Assembly: GCA_003558145.1 (NCBI GenBank)
Contig: PWMP01000068.1
Span: 1 to 8,605 of the forward strand
Direction: 5' to 3'
Length of the DNA: 8,605 nt
Origin: Elusimicrobiota bacterium
GTDB lineage: Bacteria; CG03; SLGR01; PWQF01
Positions 1 to 5,638 of this stretch are shown here, piece after piece. The translations under genes and the position numbers were made by a program. A model generated the notes under the pieces. That model was given only the letters and a program-made list of their open reading frames with translations, ran no database searches and was not told the DNA's origin. How positions within the stretch are numbered: the first letter of the stretch is position 1; every line of letters starts with the position of its first letter.

Positions 1-1
1 A

Positions 2-559
2 GGCCTTTCGGAAAAAGAAAAAAATGCAGGACTTCAGGGTCAGCTTACACTGGTCGGAAAAACAAATGTGCTCACTTATATATACGACCTGTGGGAGCGG
101 GCTTTTGAAGAGATGGGAAAAAAAGAATATTCGGACATAAAGAGAGATTACAACCACGTGGATGCGTGCTGTATGTGGATGGTTAAGAACCCGGAGTGGT
201 ACGATGTGATAGTTACCGGCAATATGTTCGGGGATATTATAACAGACCTTGGAGCTATGATTCAGGGCGGTATGGGAATTGCCGCCGGCGGGAACATAAA
301 CCCTGAAGGCGTTTCAATGTTTGAGCCTATCGGGGGAAGCGCTCCTAAGTATACCGGAAAGAATGTTATTAATCCGACGGCTGCTATCGCCTCGGCGCAG
401 CTTATGCTGGAAGAACTGGGGGAGGCTGAAGCAGCCGAAGATATAGAAGACGCGGTTAAATGGGCTGTTTCGGATAAGCTTAAGAGCCTGGCAGCGCGCA
501 AAATGGGATATTCAACGAGTGAAGTGGGAGATATGATATCTAAGAAAATTTCAGGGTGA
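2..559 (+). CDS. leuB: 3-isopropylmalate dehydrogenase, C-terminal half (5' end outside window)
   Basis: This is the distal 185 codons of an NAD-dependent beta-decarboxylating dehydrogenase. LeuB oxidises and decarboxylates (2R,3S)-3-isopropylmalate to 2-oxoisocaproate in cytosolic leucine synthesis. The frame is open from base 2 to the TGA at 557-559, and there is no start because the gene enters from the left. Visible family landmarks, numbered in the fragment, are the catalytic lysine in VGKTNVL (K20), the metal-binding aspartates D54 (NHVDACCM), D78 and D82 (GDIITD), and the dinucleotide-binding EPIGGSAP stretch at 108-115. The family is usually about 350-365 residues, so roughly half is present. 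Seven bases separate it from asd, which suggests cotranscription. The same fold includes isocitrate, homoisocitrate and tartrate dehydrogenases, and the substrate-specificity loop is outside the window. LeuB is the best call, supported by the adjacent amino-acid biosynthesis gene. Confidence 0.82.
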   Translation, partial: GLSEKEKNAGLQGQLTLVGKTNVLTYIYDLWERAFEEMGKKEYSDIKRDYNHVDACCMWMVKNPEWYDVIVTGNMFGDIITDLGAMIQGGMGIAAGGNINPEGVSMFEPIGGSAPKYTGKNVINPTAAIASAQLMLEELGEAEAAEDIEDAVKWAVSDKLKSLAARKMGYSTSEVGDMISKKISG

Positions 560-566
560 ATAAAAA

Positions 567-1595
567 ATGACAGAAAAGAAATACAATGTAGCAATAGCAG
601 GCGCAACAGGCGCCGTCGGAGAGAAAATGCGGGAGATACTTTTCCAGAGAAATTTTCCTGTATCGCAGGTGAGGTATATGGCTTCTTCCCGTTCTAAAGG
701 AAAAAAGCTTCCGTGGGGAAATACACAGATAGAAATTGAAGATCTTTCCGAAGCTGATTTTAAAGGAGTGGATATAGCTCTTTTTTCTGCAGGAGGCTCG
801 CGTTCACAGGAACATGCGCCCCGCGCTGCAGCAGAAGGGGCAGTGGTGATTGACAATTCCAGCGCTTTCCGTATGGAAGAAGGGGTTCCTCTGGTCGTTC
901 CGGAGATAAACGGCCGGGAAATTGAGAAACACAAGGGTATTATTGCAAATCCAAACTGCTCGACCATACAGATGGTCATGGCTCTTAAGCCTATTTATGA
1001 TTATGCAGGTATCAGGAGGGTAGTAGTGACAACCTTTCAGTCTGTTTCCGGTTCGGGGATAAGCGCGATAAAGGAACTTGAAAGACAATCACGGAATGTG
1101 CTTGAAGGCACGACCGAACAGTGTGAGGTTTTTCCGTATCCTATAGCGTTTGAATGCCTTCCCCAGATACCAAACAGCGATGCTTTCGGGAAAAATGGTT
1201 ATACTTCCGAAGAAATGAAACTTCTCCATGAAACCCGCAAGATAATTGGGGACGATAAAATAGCCGTAACCATGACAACCGTAAGAGTGCCGGTTTTTTT
1301 GAGCCATTGCGAATCAGTCAACGTTGAGACCGAAAAAGAAATAACTCCTGAAAAAACAAGAGAGCTTTTGGATAGCTTTCCGGGAGTAAAAGTACTTGAT
1401 GACCCCTCAAAACAGCTCTATCCTCTGGCCCGTAAAAGCGCCGGAAAAGACGAAGTTTTTGTCGGGAGAATACGTAAGGACGAATCCATTCAGTACGGCC
1501 TGAATATGTGGGTTGTTTCCGATAATATCCGAAAAGGAGCCGCGCTTAACGCTATACAGATCGCTGAATATATGGCGAAAAAAGATCTTATTTAA
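567..1595 (+). CDS. asd: Aspartate-semialdehyde dehydrogenase
   Basis: The 342-residue protein is a full-length ASADH, which reduces L-aspartyl-4-phosphate to L-aspartate 4-semialdehyde with NADPH. This is the branch point to lysine/diaminopimelate, threonine and methionine. The N-terminal Rossmann motif GATGAVGEKM lies at residues 12-21. The catalytic cysteine is C131 in NPNCST, followed by the QSVSGSG segment with Q158. The substrate-binding arginine and catalytic histidine are R240 (VRVPV) and H247 (LSHCES). The C-terminus has the usual cofactor-domain helix (SDNIRKGAALNAIQIAE). The ATG at 567 is supported by an AGGGTG ribosome-binding-like stretch about 8 nt upstream, overlapping the end of leuB, and by the fit of the N-terminus to the family. 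Length and motifs match the bacterial type without insertions. It sits between leuB and an EcfT gene in what looks like one operon. Confidence 0.96.
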   Translation: MTEKKYNVAIAGATGAVGEKMREILFQRNFPVSQVRYMASSRSKGKKLPWGNTQIEIEDLSEADFKGVDIALFSAGGSRSQEHAPRAAAEGAVVIDNSSAFRMEEGVPLVVPEINGREIEKHKGIIANPNCSTIQMVMALKPIYDYAGIRRVVVTTFQSVSGSGISAIKELERQSRNVLEGTTEQCEVFPYPIAFECLPQIPNSDAFGKNGYTSEEMKLLHETRKIIGDDKIAVTMTTVRVPVFLSHCESVNVETEKEITPEKTRELLDSFPGVKVLDDPSKQLYPLARKSAGKDEVFVGRIRKDESIQYGLNMWVVSDNIRKGAALNAIQIAEYMAKKDLI

Positions 1596-1601
1596 GAGAA
1601 C

Positions 1602-1613
1602 CCGCCGCGGCGG
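1602..1613. repeat. GC-only perfect palindrome between asd and ecfT
   Basis: CCGCCGCGGCGG is a perfect 12-base inverted repeat 6 nt after the asd stop codon and 21 nt before the ecfT start. As RNA it could only form about a four-pair stem around a four-base loop. No U-run follows, so it is not a normal intrinsic terminator. It could be an mRNA stability element, a protein-binding site or chance. Confidence 0.4.
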
Positions 1614-1634
1614 AATAGTTATGCATTTATATAT

Positions 1635-2357
1635 ATGGATATAGCCCGCCGATTTATTCTTGGCAGATACCTGCCCGGAACTTCCGCAATGCACCGCATA
1701 GACGGAAGAATTAAAATTATTATAATGGTTTTAATTTCAGTGGCGGTATTCCTGGCTCCTTCACCGCAGCATCTTCTAATTCCTCTTACCGTGCTTCTGT
1801 TTGTAATTCCTTTTTCCGGGTTAAAGCTTTCCTCTATTCTGAAAGGGATTATTCCGATAATATGGATTGCAGCTTTTACTGCCGCAGTTCACTTGCGTAA
1901 TCCGAATACAGCTGTTCTGATGTCCGGAAGAATAATAGTTCTGTTTCTTTGGGCTACGGTGCTTACTTCTACAACAGAGGTTTCCGACCTGTCCTCGGCT
2001 GTAGCCTGGTTTATACGGCCTTTAAGATTTACAGGGATATCCCCAGAAAAAACGGCGCTGACGTTTTCCGTCGCATTAAGATTTTTCCCTTTTGTTCTTG
2101 AGGAAGCCGAAAGCATAATAAAAGCCCAGAAGATACGCGCTGAAAAATTTTCGCTCAAGAAAAGAATGGAATCTTTTTCTATAGCATTTATAATAAGACT
2201 GCTTAAAAAGGCTCATTCGGTAGATGATTCTATAAGAGTCCGCCGGCTTCTTGAGGACGGTCATTTTGCCGGCGGCCGCCTGAAAAGATTTTCACTTTAC
2301 GATTATATTGCTCTTGCTGCCGGATTATTGCTGGCGGCAGTTACGGCAATTTTATAA
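1635..2357 (+). CDS. ecfT: Energy-coupling factor (ECF) transporter transmembrane subunit EcfT-like
   Basis: The 240-residue protein is predicted to be an inner-membrane EcfT/CbiQ-family scaffold. Such proteins link a substrate-binding S component to a pair of ABC ATPases in vitamin or metal uptake. The N-terminal block GRYLPGTSAMHRIDGRIKI (residues 10-28) is the EcfT hallmark and fixes the start at ATG 1635; the later ATG at 1689 would remove part of it. Hydrophobic segments lie at about 26-44, 46-62, 69-86, 93-112 and 223-240. The cytoplasmic helical part (about 140-210) contains LRFFPFVLEEAESIIKAQ, typical of the family. The two Ala-Arg-Gly coupling motifs that contact the ATPases are altered: I167-R168-A169 and V202-R203-R204. 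No Shine-Dalgarno sequence is clear. Ecf ATPase genes often precede ecfT-truA in Firmicutes but are absent here, so the partners must be elsewhere or the protein has diverged in function. The substrate is unknown. Confidence 0.88.
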   Translation: MDIARRFILGRYLPGTSAMHRIDGRIKIIIMVLISVAVFLAPSPQHLLIPLTVLLFVIPFSGLKLSSILKGIIPIIWIAAFTAAVHLRNPNTAVLMSGRIIVLFLWATVLTSTTEVSDLSSAVAWFIRPLRFTGISPEKTALTFSVALRFFPFVLEEAESIIKAQKIRAEKFSLKKRMESFSIAFIIRLLKKAHSVDDSIRVRRLLEDGHFAGGRLKRFSLYDYIALAAGLLLAAVTAIL

Positions 2358-2359
2358 TC

Positions 2360-3088
2360 ATGAAGTTAATGGCACTTGCCGAATATGACGGTACGGCTTA
2401 CCACGGTTGGCAGGTCCAGCCGGGACTTTCTACAGTACAGGGAACTATTGATAAGGCAATCGCGGAGCTTTTGGGAGAGTCCTGTAAAATAGATTACGCC
2501 AGCAGAACAGACAAAGGTGTCCACTCAAAAGGCCAGATTATAGCTTTCAGCTGCCCGGATAAGTTTAGCCCGGAACGCATTGAAAAGGCCGTTAACTATT
2601 ATCTGCCCGATGACATAATACTTAAAAAGGTACGCAAGTGTCCGGATCATTTTCACCCGCGCTACGACAATAAAGGTAAACTTTACATATACAGGATATT
2701 GAATGCGAGACAAAATGATATTATGCTGAGAAATTACGCCTGGCATATCCCGTATTCGATAGACTGGAAAATACTTAAAAAAGGATTAAAAAAAATAAAA
2801 GGGACACACGATTTTTCCCTTTTTTCTTCTGGTCGCGGAGGAGAGAAAAAGACTATAATTAATATAAGAAAGGCCAGTCTGAGCCGCAAAGGGGATATTT
2901 ACTTTATAAGTTACAAGGCAGATTACTTTCTTATGCATATGATAAGACACATTACCGGTTTTCTAATTGCTGTTGGAACAGGCAAAGAAAAAATTGAAGT
3001 TCTGGAGGAAAAACTTAAGCGCAGGGGGGATCCGTGCAGCAGGGTGGCTCCGGCAAAAGGACTGGAACTAAAAAAGGTCTACCTCTAA
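2360..3088 (+). CDS. truA: tRNA pseudouridine(38-40) synthase TruA
   Basis: The 242-residue protein is a complete TruA, which isomerises uridines 38, 39 and 40 in the anticodon stem-loop of many tRNAs. The opening LAEYDGTAYHGWQVQP (residues 6-21) is the family N-terminus. The catalytic aspartate is D51 in SRTDKGVHS; most relatives have Ala where this protein has K52. The tyrosine that stacks on the target base is expected at Y109 in KLYIYRI. Other conserved parts are HDFSLFSS, the MIRHITGFLIAVGTGK helix and the C-terminal APAKGLELKKVYL. The start codon lies 2 nt after the ecfT stop, so translation is probably coupled; no separate Shine-Dalgarno sequence stands out. It ends the upstream operon and is followed by a stem-loop. 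The ecfT-truA adjacency is known from other bacteria. Confidence 0.95.
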   Translation: MKLMALAEYDGTAYHGWQVQPGLSTVQGTIDKAIAELLGESCKIDYASRTDKGVHSKGQIIAFSCPDKFSPERIEKAVNYYLPDDIILKKVRKCPDHFHPRYDNKGKLYIYRILNARQNDIMLRNYAWHIPYSIDWKILKKGLKKIKGTHDFSLFSSGRGGEKKTIINIRKASLSRKGDIYFISYKADYFLMHMIRHITGFLIAVGTGKEKIEVLEEKLKRRGDPCSRVAPAKGLELKKVYL

Positions 3089-3105
3089 TGGGGCCAGATC
3101 CAGCG

Positions 3106-3115
3106 AAGACGTCTT
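3106..3115. repeat. 10-bp palindrome AAGACGTCTT downstream of truA
   Basis: AAGACGTCTT reads identically on both strands and lies just before the larger stem-loop at 3117-3143. Its role is unknown. It may be chance or part of the structured end of the truA or tRNA transcripts. Confidence 0.3.
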
Positions 3116-3116
3116 G

Positions 3117-3143
3117 GAAAACATCCCATATGCGGATGTTTTC
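3117..3143. terminator. Putative bidirectional terminator between convergent truA and tRNA-Leu
   Basis: GAAAACATCC (3117-3126) pairs perfectly with GGATGTTTTC (3134-3143) around a 7-nt loop. Because the stem begins AAAA and ends TTTT, each strand shows an A-tract, a short GC-containing stem and a T-tract. It begins 28 nt past the truA stop and lies 37 nt beyond the tRNA CCA end, as expected for a shared terminator of convergent genes. The U-run is only four long and partly within the stem, so it may be weak. A smaller AAGG-CGG-CCTT hairpin followed by TT at 3157-3169 may help on the + strand. Confidence 0.5.
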
Positions 3144-3180
3144 AGTCTAAGCTCCGAAGGCGGCCTTTTACGTTTTGAGA

Positions 3181-3265
3181 TGGTGCCGAAGGTGGGATTC
3201 GAACCCACACGGTGTTAGCCACACGGTCCTGAACCGTGCGCGTCTGCCAGTTCCGCCACTTCGGC
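3181..3265 (-). tRNA. tRNA-Leu, anticodon CAG
   Basis: The reverse strand folds as a class II tRNA of 85 nt including an encoded CCA (3181-3183). The acceptor stem is GCCGAAG/CTTCGGC (3259-3265 with 3185-3191) with discriminator A at 3184, as expected for leucine. The D arm has a GCG/CGC stem, and the anticodon arm is CACGG-TTCAGGA-CCGTG. The anticodon CAG (3229-3231 on the + strand as ctg) reads leucine CUG codons. A leucine-type variable arm containing CTAACA follows, then the T arm GTGGG-TTCGAAT-CCCAC. The gene is convergent with truA and divergent from the gene at 3417. All arms are intact. Confidence 0.97.
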
Positions 3266-3274
3266 ACTGGTATG

Positions 3275-3302
3275 ATTTTAACATAAAGATGTTTGTTGTC
3301 AA
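3275..3302 (-). promoter_or_regulatory. Sigma-70-type promoter for tRNA-Leu
   Basis: On the - strand a perfect -35 hexamer TTGACA (3297-3302) is followed after 16 nt by a -10 hexamer TAAAAT (3275-3280). Only 9 nt lie between the -10 box and the mature 5' G of the tRNA, so the predicted start of transcription is within about 1-3 nt of the mature end. Confidence 0.75.
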
Positions 3303-3416
3303 GTGTAGTTTATTTTGTTAGAATAGCATCTAAATATGTGGGGAAATTTACTGTAGAAATAAAATGTTAATCAGCGGTTTTTGATAATTTCCAGACATAG
3401 ATATTGCTTAAATTAA
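3303..3416. other. AT-rich spacer upstream of the ceramide-type cassette
   Basis: This stretch must hold the promoter of the three-gene cassette if the cassette is transcribed on its own. The best candidates are weak. TTGATA at 3381-3386 has no well-spaced -10 partner. TAGATA at 3398-3403 could be a -10 box placing the start of transcription only a few bases before the ATG at 3417. No Shine-Dalgarno sequence precedes that ATG (GCTTAAATTAA). No RNA gene, coding region or convincing operator was found here. Confidence 0.35.
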
Positions 3417-4325
3417 ATGAGAGTTTTAATTACAGGTTCAAACGGTTTCATCGGCTCACATCTTACGGAAGAATTATGCTCCCGGACAGATTGCAGTATA
3501 TCCTGTATGTTGAGAAAAACTTCAGATACAAGTGCTTTGCCGATGGAAAAAATCAATCCGGTTTTATGCGATCTCAGAGAATGTGGTAACCTTGAAAAAG
3601 CAGTTGAAGGAATCGACTTAATATATCATCTCGGCGGCGTTGTGAGAGCTGTTGATAACAAGCAGTTGTATAATATCAATTCCCGCGGAACCGAAAACCT
3701 GGTTGATGCAGTATTAAAGAGAGCACCGGATCTCAAAAATTTTGTATACGTGTCTTCTCAGTCTGCATGGGGCCCGCTGGGAATGGGCCCGGTTTCGGAT
3801 TATGGAAAAAGCAAAAGAGAAGGTGAAGAAGCTGTCAAATCACTGCCGAGGTACAGCATTGTGCGTCCGGGTATTGTTTACGGTCCCCGGGATAAGGATT
3901 TTCTGGAGGTGTTCAAAATGGCTTCCCGCGGCATATTCGTAAAACCCCCCGGCGGCGGCAGACTGACTTTTGTTCACGTGAAAGACTGTGTTCGCTATAT
4001 TATAGAGGCACGCGGCAGGGAGGTTTTTGCCGGTGACGGGAGCAACTATTCATGGGGGGAAGTAAAAGATGTTCTCCGGAAAATCACCGGGAAAAATATA
4101 ATGTCCCTCCCGGTTCCCGGATTACTTCTCCGTTTTGCGGGACTGGCTGGCGATGCGGCAAGCAGAATAAGCGGTAATGCCGTGAAGATAAATTCTGACA
4201 AGATTAAAGAAGCGCTTGCGGGAGACTGGATAATGCCGGCGCCGCCTCAGAAAGCTGAATACGGCCTGGAGAAAGGCTTCCGGGAAACCTGGGAGTGGTA
4301 TAAAAAAAACAACTGGATTAAATAA
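3417..4325 (+). CDS. Extended-SDR NAD(P)-dependent oxidoreductase, probable 3-ketoceramide/3-ketosphinganine reductase (CerR-like)
   Basis: The 302-residue protein belongs to the NAD-dependent epimerase/dehydratase (extended short-chain dehydrogenase) family. It shows the Rossmann glycine motif G7-S-N-G10-F-I-G13, D52 at the adenine-pocket position (CDL), the catalytic-site serines in VSSQSAW (113-114) and the catalytic Y129xxxK133 pair in DYGKSK. The substrate-side motif RPGIVYGPRD spans 150-159, and TFVHVKDCV spans 184-192. Length is typical for the family. The family alone does not fix the substrate. The reductase assignment rests on context: the next two genes encode a serine palmitoyltransferase-like enzyme and a GNAT acyltransferase, the same triad that makes ceramide in Caulobacter, where CerR is a protein of this family. 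Other options are a sugar-nucleotide epimerase or a 3-beta-hydroxysteroid dehydrogenase-like enzyme. There is no Shine-Dalgarno sequence; the start is chosen because MRVLITG is the normal N-terminus. Confidence 0.72.
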   Translation: MRVLITGSNGFIGSHLTEELCSRTDCSISCMLRKTSDTSALPMEKINPVLCDLRECGNLEKAVEGIDLIYHLGGVVRAVDNKQLYNINSRGTENLVDAVLKRAPDLKNFVYVSSQSAWGPLGMGPVSDYGKSKREGEEAVKSLPRYSIVRPGIVYGPRDKDFLEVFKMASRGIFVKPPGGGRLTFVHVKDCVRYIIEARGREVFAGDGSNYSWGEVKDVLRKITGKNIMSLPVPGLLLRFAGLAGDAASRISGNAVKINSDKIKEALAGDWIMPAPPQKAEYGLEKGFRETWEWYKKNNWIK

Positions 4326-4329
4326 TAGT

Positions 4330-4335
4330 AAGGAG
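4330..4335 (+). promoter_or_regulatory. Strong ribosome-binding site for spt
   Basis: AAGGAG lies 7 nt before the ATG at 4343 and only 4 nt after the stop of the upstream reductase gene. It is the clearest Shine-Dalgarno sequence in the cassette, and it decides the start of the spt-like gene. Confidence 0.85.
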
Positions 4336-4342
4336 AAGCAAA

Positions 4343-5614
4343 ATGACGGACATATTTGAAAAATGCGGACAATTTAAAACAGCTAAAGAAATAATGGCAA
4401 TGGGCTGCTATCCATATTTTCATAAGGTGGAAACCGGACAGGATCCTGTGGTTACCGTTGAAGGTAAAAGAATGATAATGATGGGGTCCAACAACTATCT
4501 CGGGCTTACATCGCATCCGGCAGTAAAGAAAGCAGCCATAAATGCTACGGAAAAATTTGGTGTAGGCTGCGTCGGCTCAAGATTTTTAAACGGTACACTG
4601 GAAATGCATGAAGAATTGGAAAGGCGGCTTGCCGCTTTTGTTAGAAAGCCCAAGGGACTTCTGTTTACTACCGGTATGCAGACCAACCTGGGTGTGATAA
4701 GCAGCCTGGTAGGCAGGAACGAGGTTGCAATAACGGATAAGTATGACCATGCTTCCATCATAGACGGATGTAGTCTTTCGTTCGGCAAGATGGAAAGATT
4801 CAGGCATAACGATATGGACGACCTTGAAAAAGTGCTTAAACGGTGCGGGAAAGAAAAGCCCAAAATTATAATTGTGGACGGGGTTTTCAGTATGGAAGGA
4901 GACCTTGCGGACCTTCCTAATATTGTGCGGCTGGGAAAAAAATATAATGCAAGGGTTATGGTGGATGACGCACACGGTGTGGGTGTTATGGGAAAAAAGG
5001 GCCGTGGTACCGCTGAACATTTTGGGGTAGAAGAAGAAGTGGATCTGATTGTAGGAACTTTTTCAAAGTCATTTGCCTCCATAGGCGGATTTGTAGCGGG
5101 TGACGAGGAAATAATTCATTATCTGAAACACAATGCCCGCGCTTTGATATTTTCCGCATCGCCGCCGCCGGCAAATGTAGCTTCCGTTCTTGCAGTTCTT
5201 GATATTATAGAAAAATCCACAGAGAGGAAAGATAAACTATGGGAAAACACTGAAAAGCTAAGAAAAGGTTTCAGGGAGATGGGTTTTGATACGGGAGAAA
5301 GCGTAACTCCTATCATACCCCTGATAATCGGAGACAGCCTTAAAGCCTTTAAAATGTGGCGGCTCTTATTTGACAGGGGAGTATTTACAACTCCTGTTAC
5401 CGCTCCGGCAGTTCCGGAAAACCGTTCGCTTATCAGGGTGTCAGTTATGGCGACATTTGCGCAAAGACACATTGACAGGGCCCTGGAAGTTTTTAACGAA
5501 ACCGGGAAAATGCTGGGTATAATTCCGGGAAAACCCGAGGAAAAAATAGATAAGGCGGAAACAATGAAAGTAAGAATGAGAAGCTGGATGAAGCACCTTT
5601 GGAGGCTTAAGTAA
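4343..5614 (+). CDS. spt: Alpha-oxoamine synthase, probable serine palmitoyltransferase
   Basis: The 423-residue protein is a PLP-dependent enzyme of the alpha-oxoamine synthase family. SPT condenses L-serine with a long-chain acyl thioester, releasing CO2, to give 3-ketosphinganine. Landmarks are GSNNYLGL (48-55), GSRFLNGT (78-85), the PLP-stacking H136 in YDHAS, D208 and H211 in VDDAHGVG, the Schiff-base lysine K242 in GTFSKSFASIGGF and R365 in LIRVSV. GSR-LNGT and the GTFSKS-GGFV setting resemble bacterial SPT more than BioF or KBL, whose corresponding segments differ (for example FICGT in KBL). At 423 residues it is longer than KBL or BioF (about 385-400) and near soluble bacterial SPT. 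The C-terminal tail after about 395 is basic and Trp-containing (RMRSWMKHLWRLK), which may favour membrane contact. Flanking reductase and acyltransferase genes support a sphingolipid role. A different amino-acid or acyl substrate remains possible. Confidence 0.85.
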   Translation: MTDIFEKCGQFKTAKEIMAMGCYPYFHKVETGQDPVVTVEGKRMIMMGSNNYLGLTSHPAVKKAAINATEKFGVGCVGSRFLNGTLEMHEELERRLAAFVRKPKGLLFTTGMQTNLGVISSLVGRNEVAITDKYDHASIIDGCSLSFGKMERFRHNDMDDLEKVLKRCGKEKPKIIIVDGVFSMEGDLADLPNIVRLGKKYNARVMVDDAHGVGVMGKKGRGTAEHFGVEEEVDLIVGTFSKSFASIGGFVAGDEEIIHYLKHNARALIFSASPPPANVASVLAVLDIIEKSTERKDKLWENTEKLRKGFREMGFDTGESVTPIIPLIIGDSLKAFKMWRLLFDRGVFTTPVTAPAVPENRSLIRVSVMATFAQRHIDRALEVFNETGKMLGIIPGKPEEKIDKAETMKVRMRSWMKHLWRLK

Positions 5615-5638
5615 AAAAGCAGCTGACAAAACAGTAGT

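Noticed and set aside
1602..1613. Terminator between asd and ecfT
   Set aside because: The palindrome is short, leaves little room for a loop and has no U-run after it.
3154..3163. CCGAAGGCGG resembling the tRNA 3' end (CCGAAGGTGG at 3186-3195) as an attachment-site remnant
   Set aside because: Only 9 of 10 bases match and similarity stops there, so this is compatible with chance.
3404..3589. Small + strand open frame overlapping the start of the SDR gene
   Set aside because: It overlaps a strongly supported Rossmann-domain gene in another frame and has no motif or ribosome-binding site.
4495..5082. Long open frames on the - strand opposite spt
   Set aside because: Their translations show no family motifs, and they lie opposite a well-supported gene, so they are by-products of its codon use.
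4343..5614. Assignment as KBL (threonine catabolism) or BioF (biotin synthesis)
   Set aside because: The GSRFLNGT segment and the longer length fit SPT better, and no tdh or biotin genes are nearby. Some uncertainty remains and is reflected in the confidence.
5612..5638. Frameshifted or broken spt-acyltransferase fusion, because both genes share a reading frame
   Set aside because: TAA at 5612 and TGA at 5624 both lie in that frame, and each protein has a complete family-length sequence.
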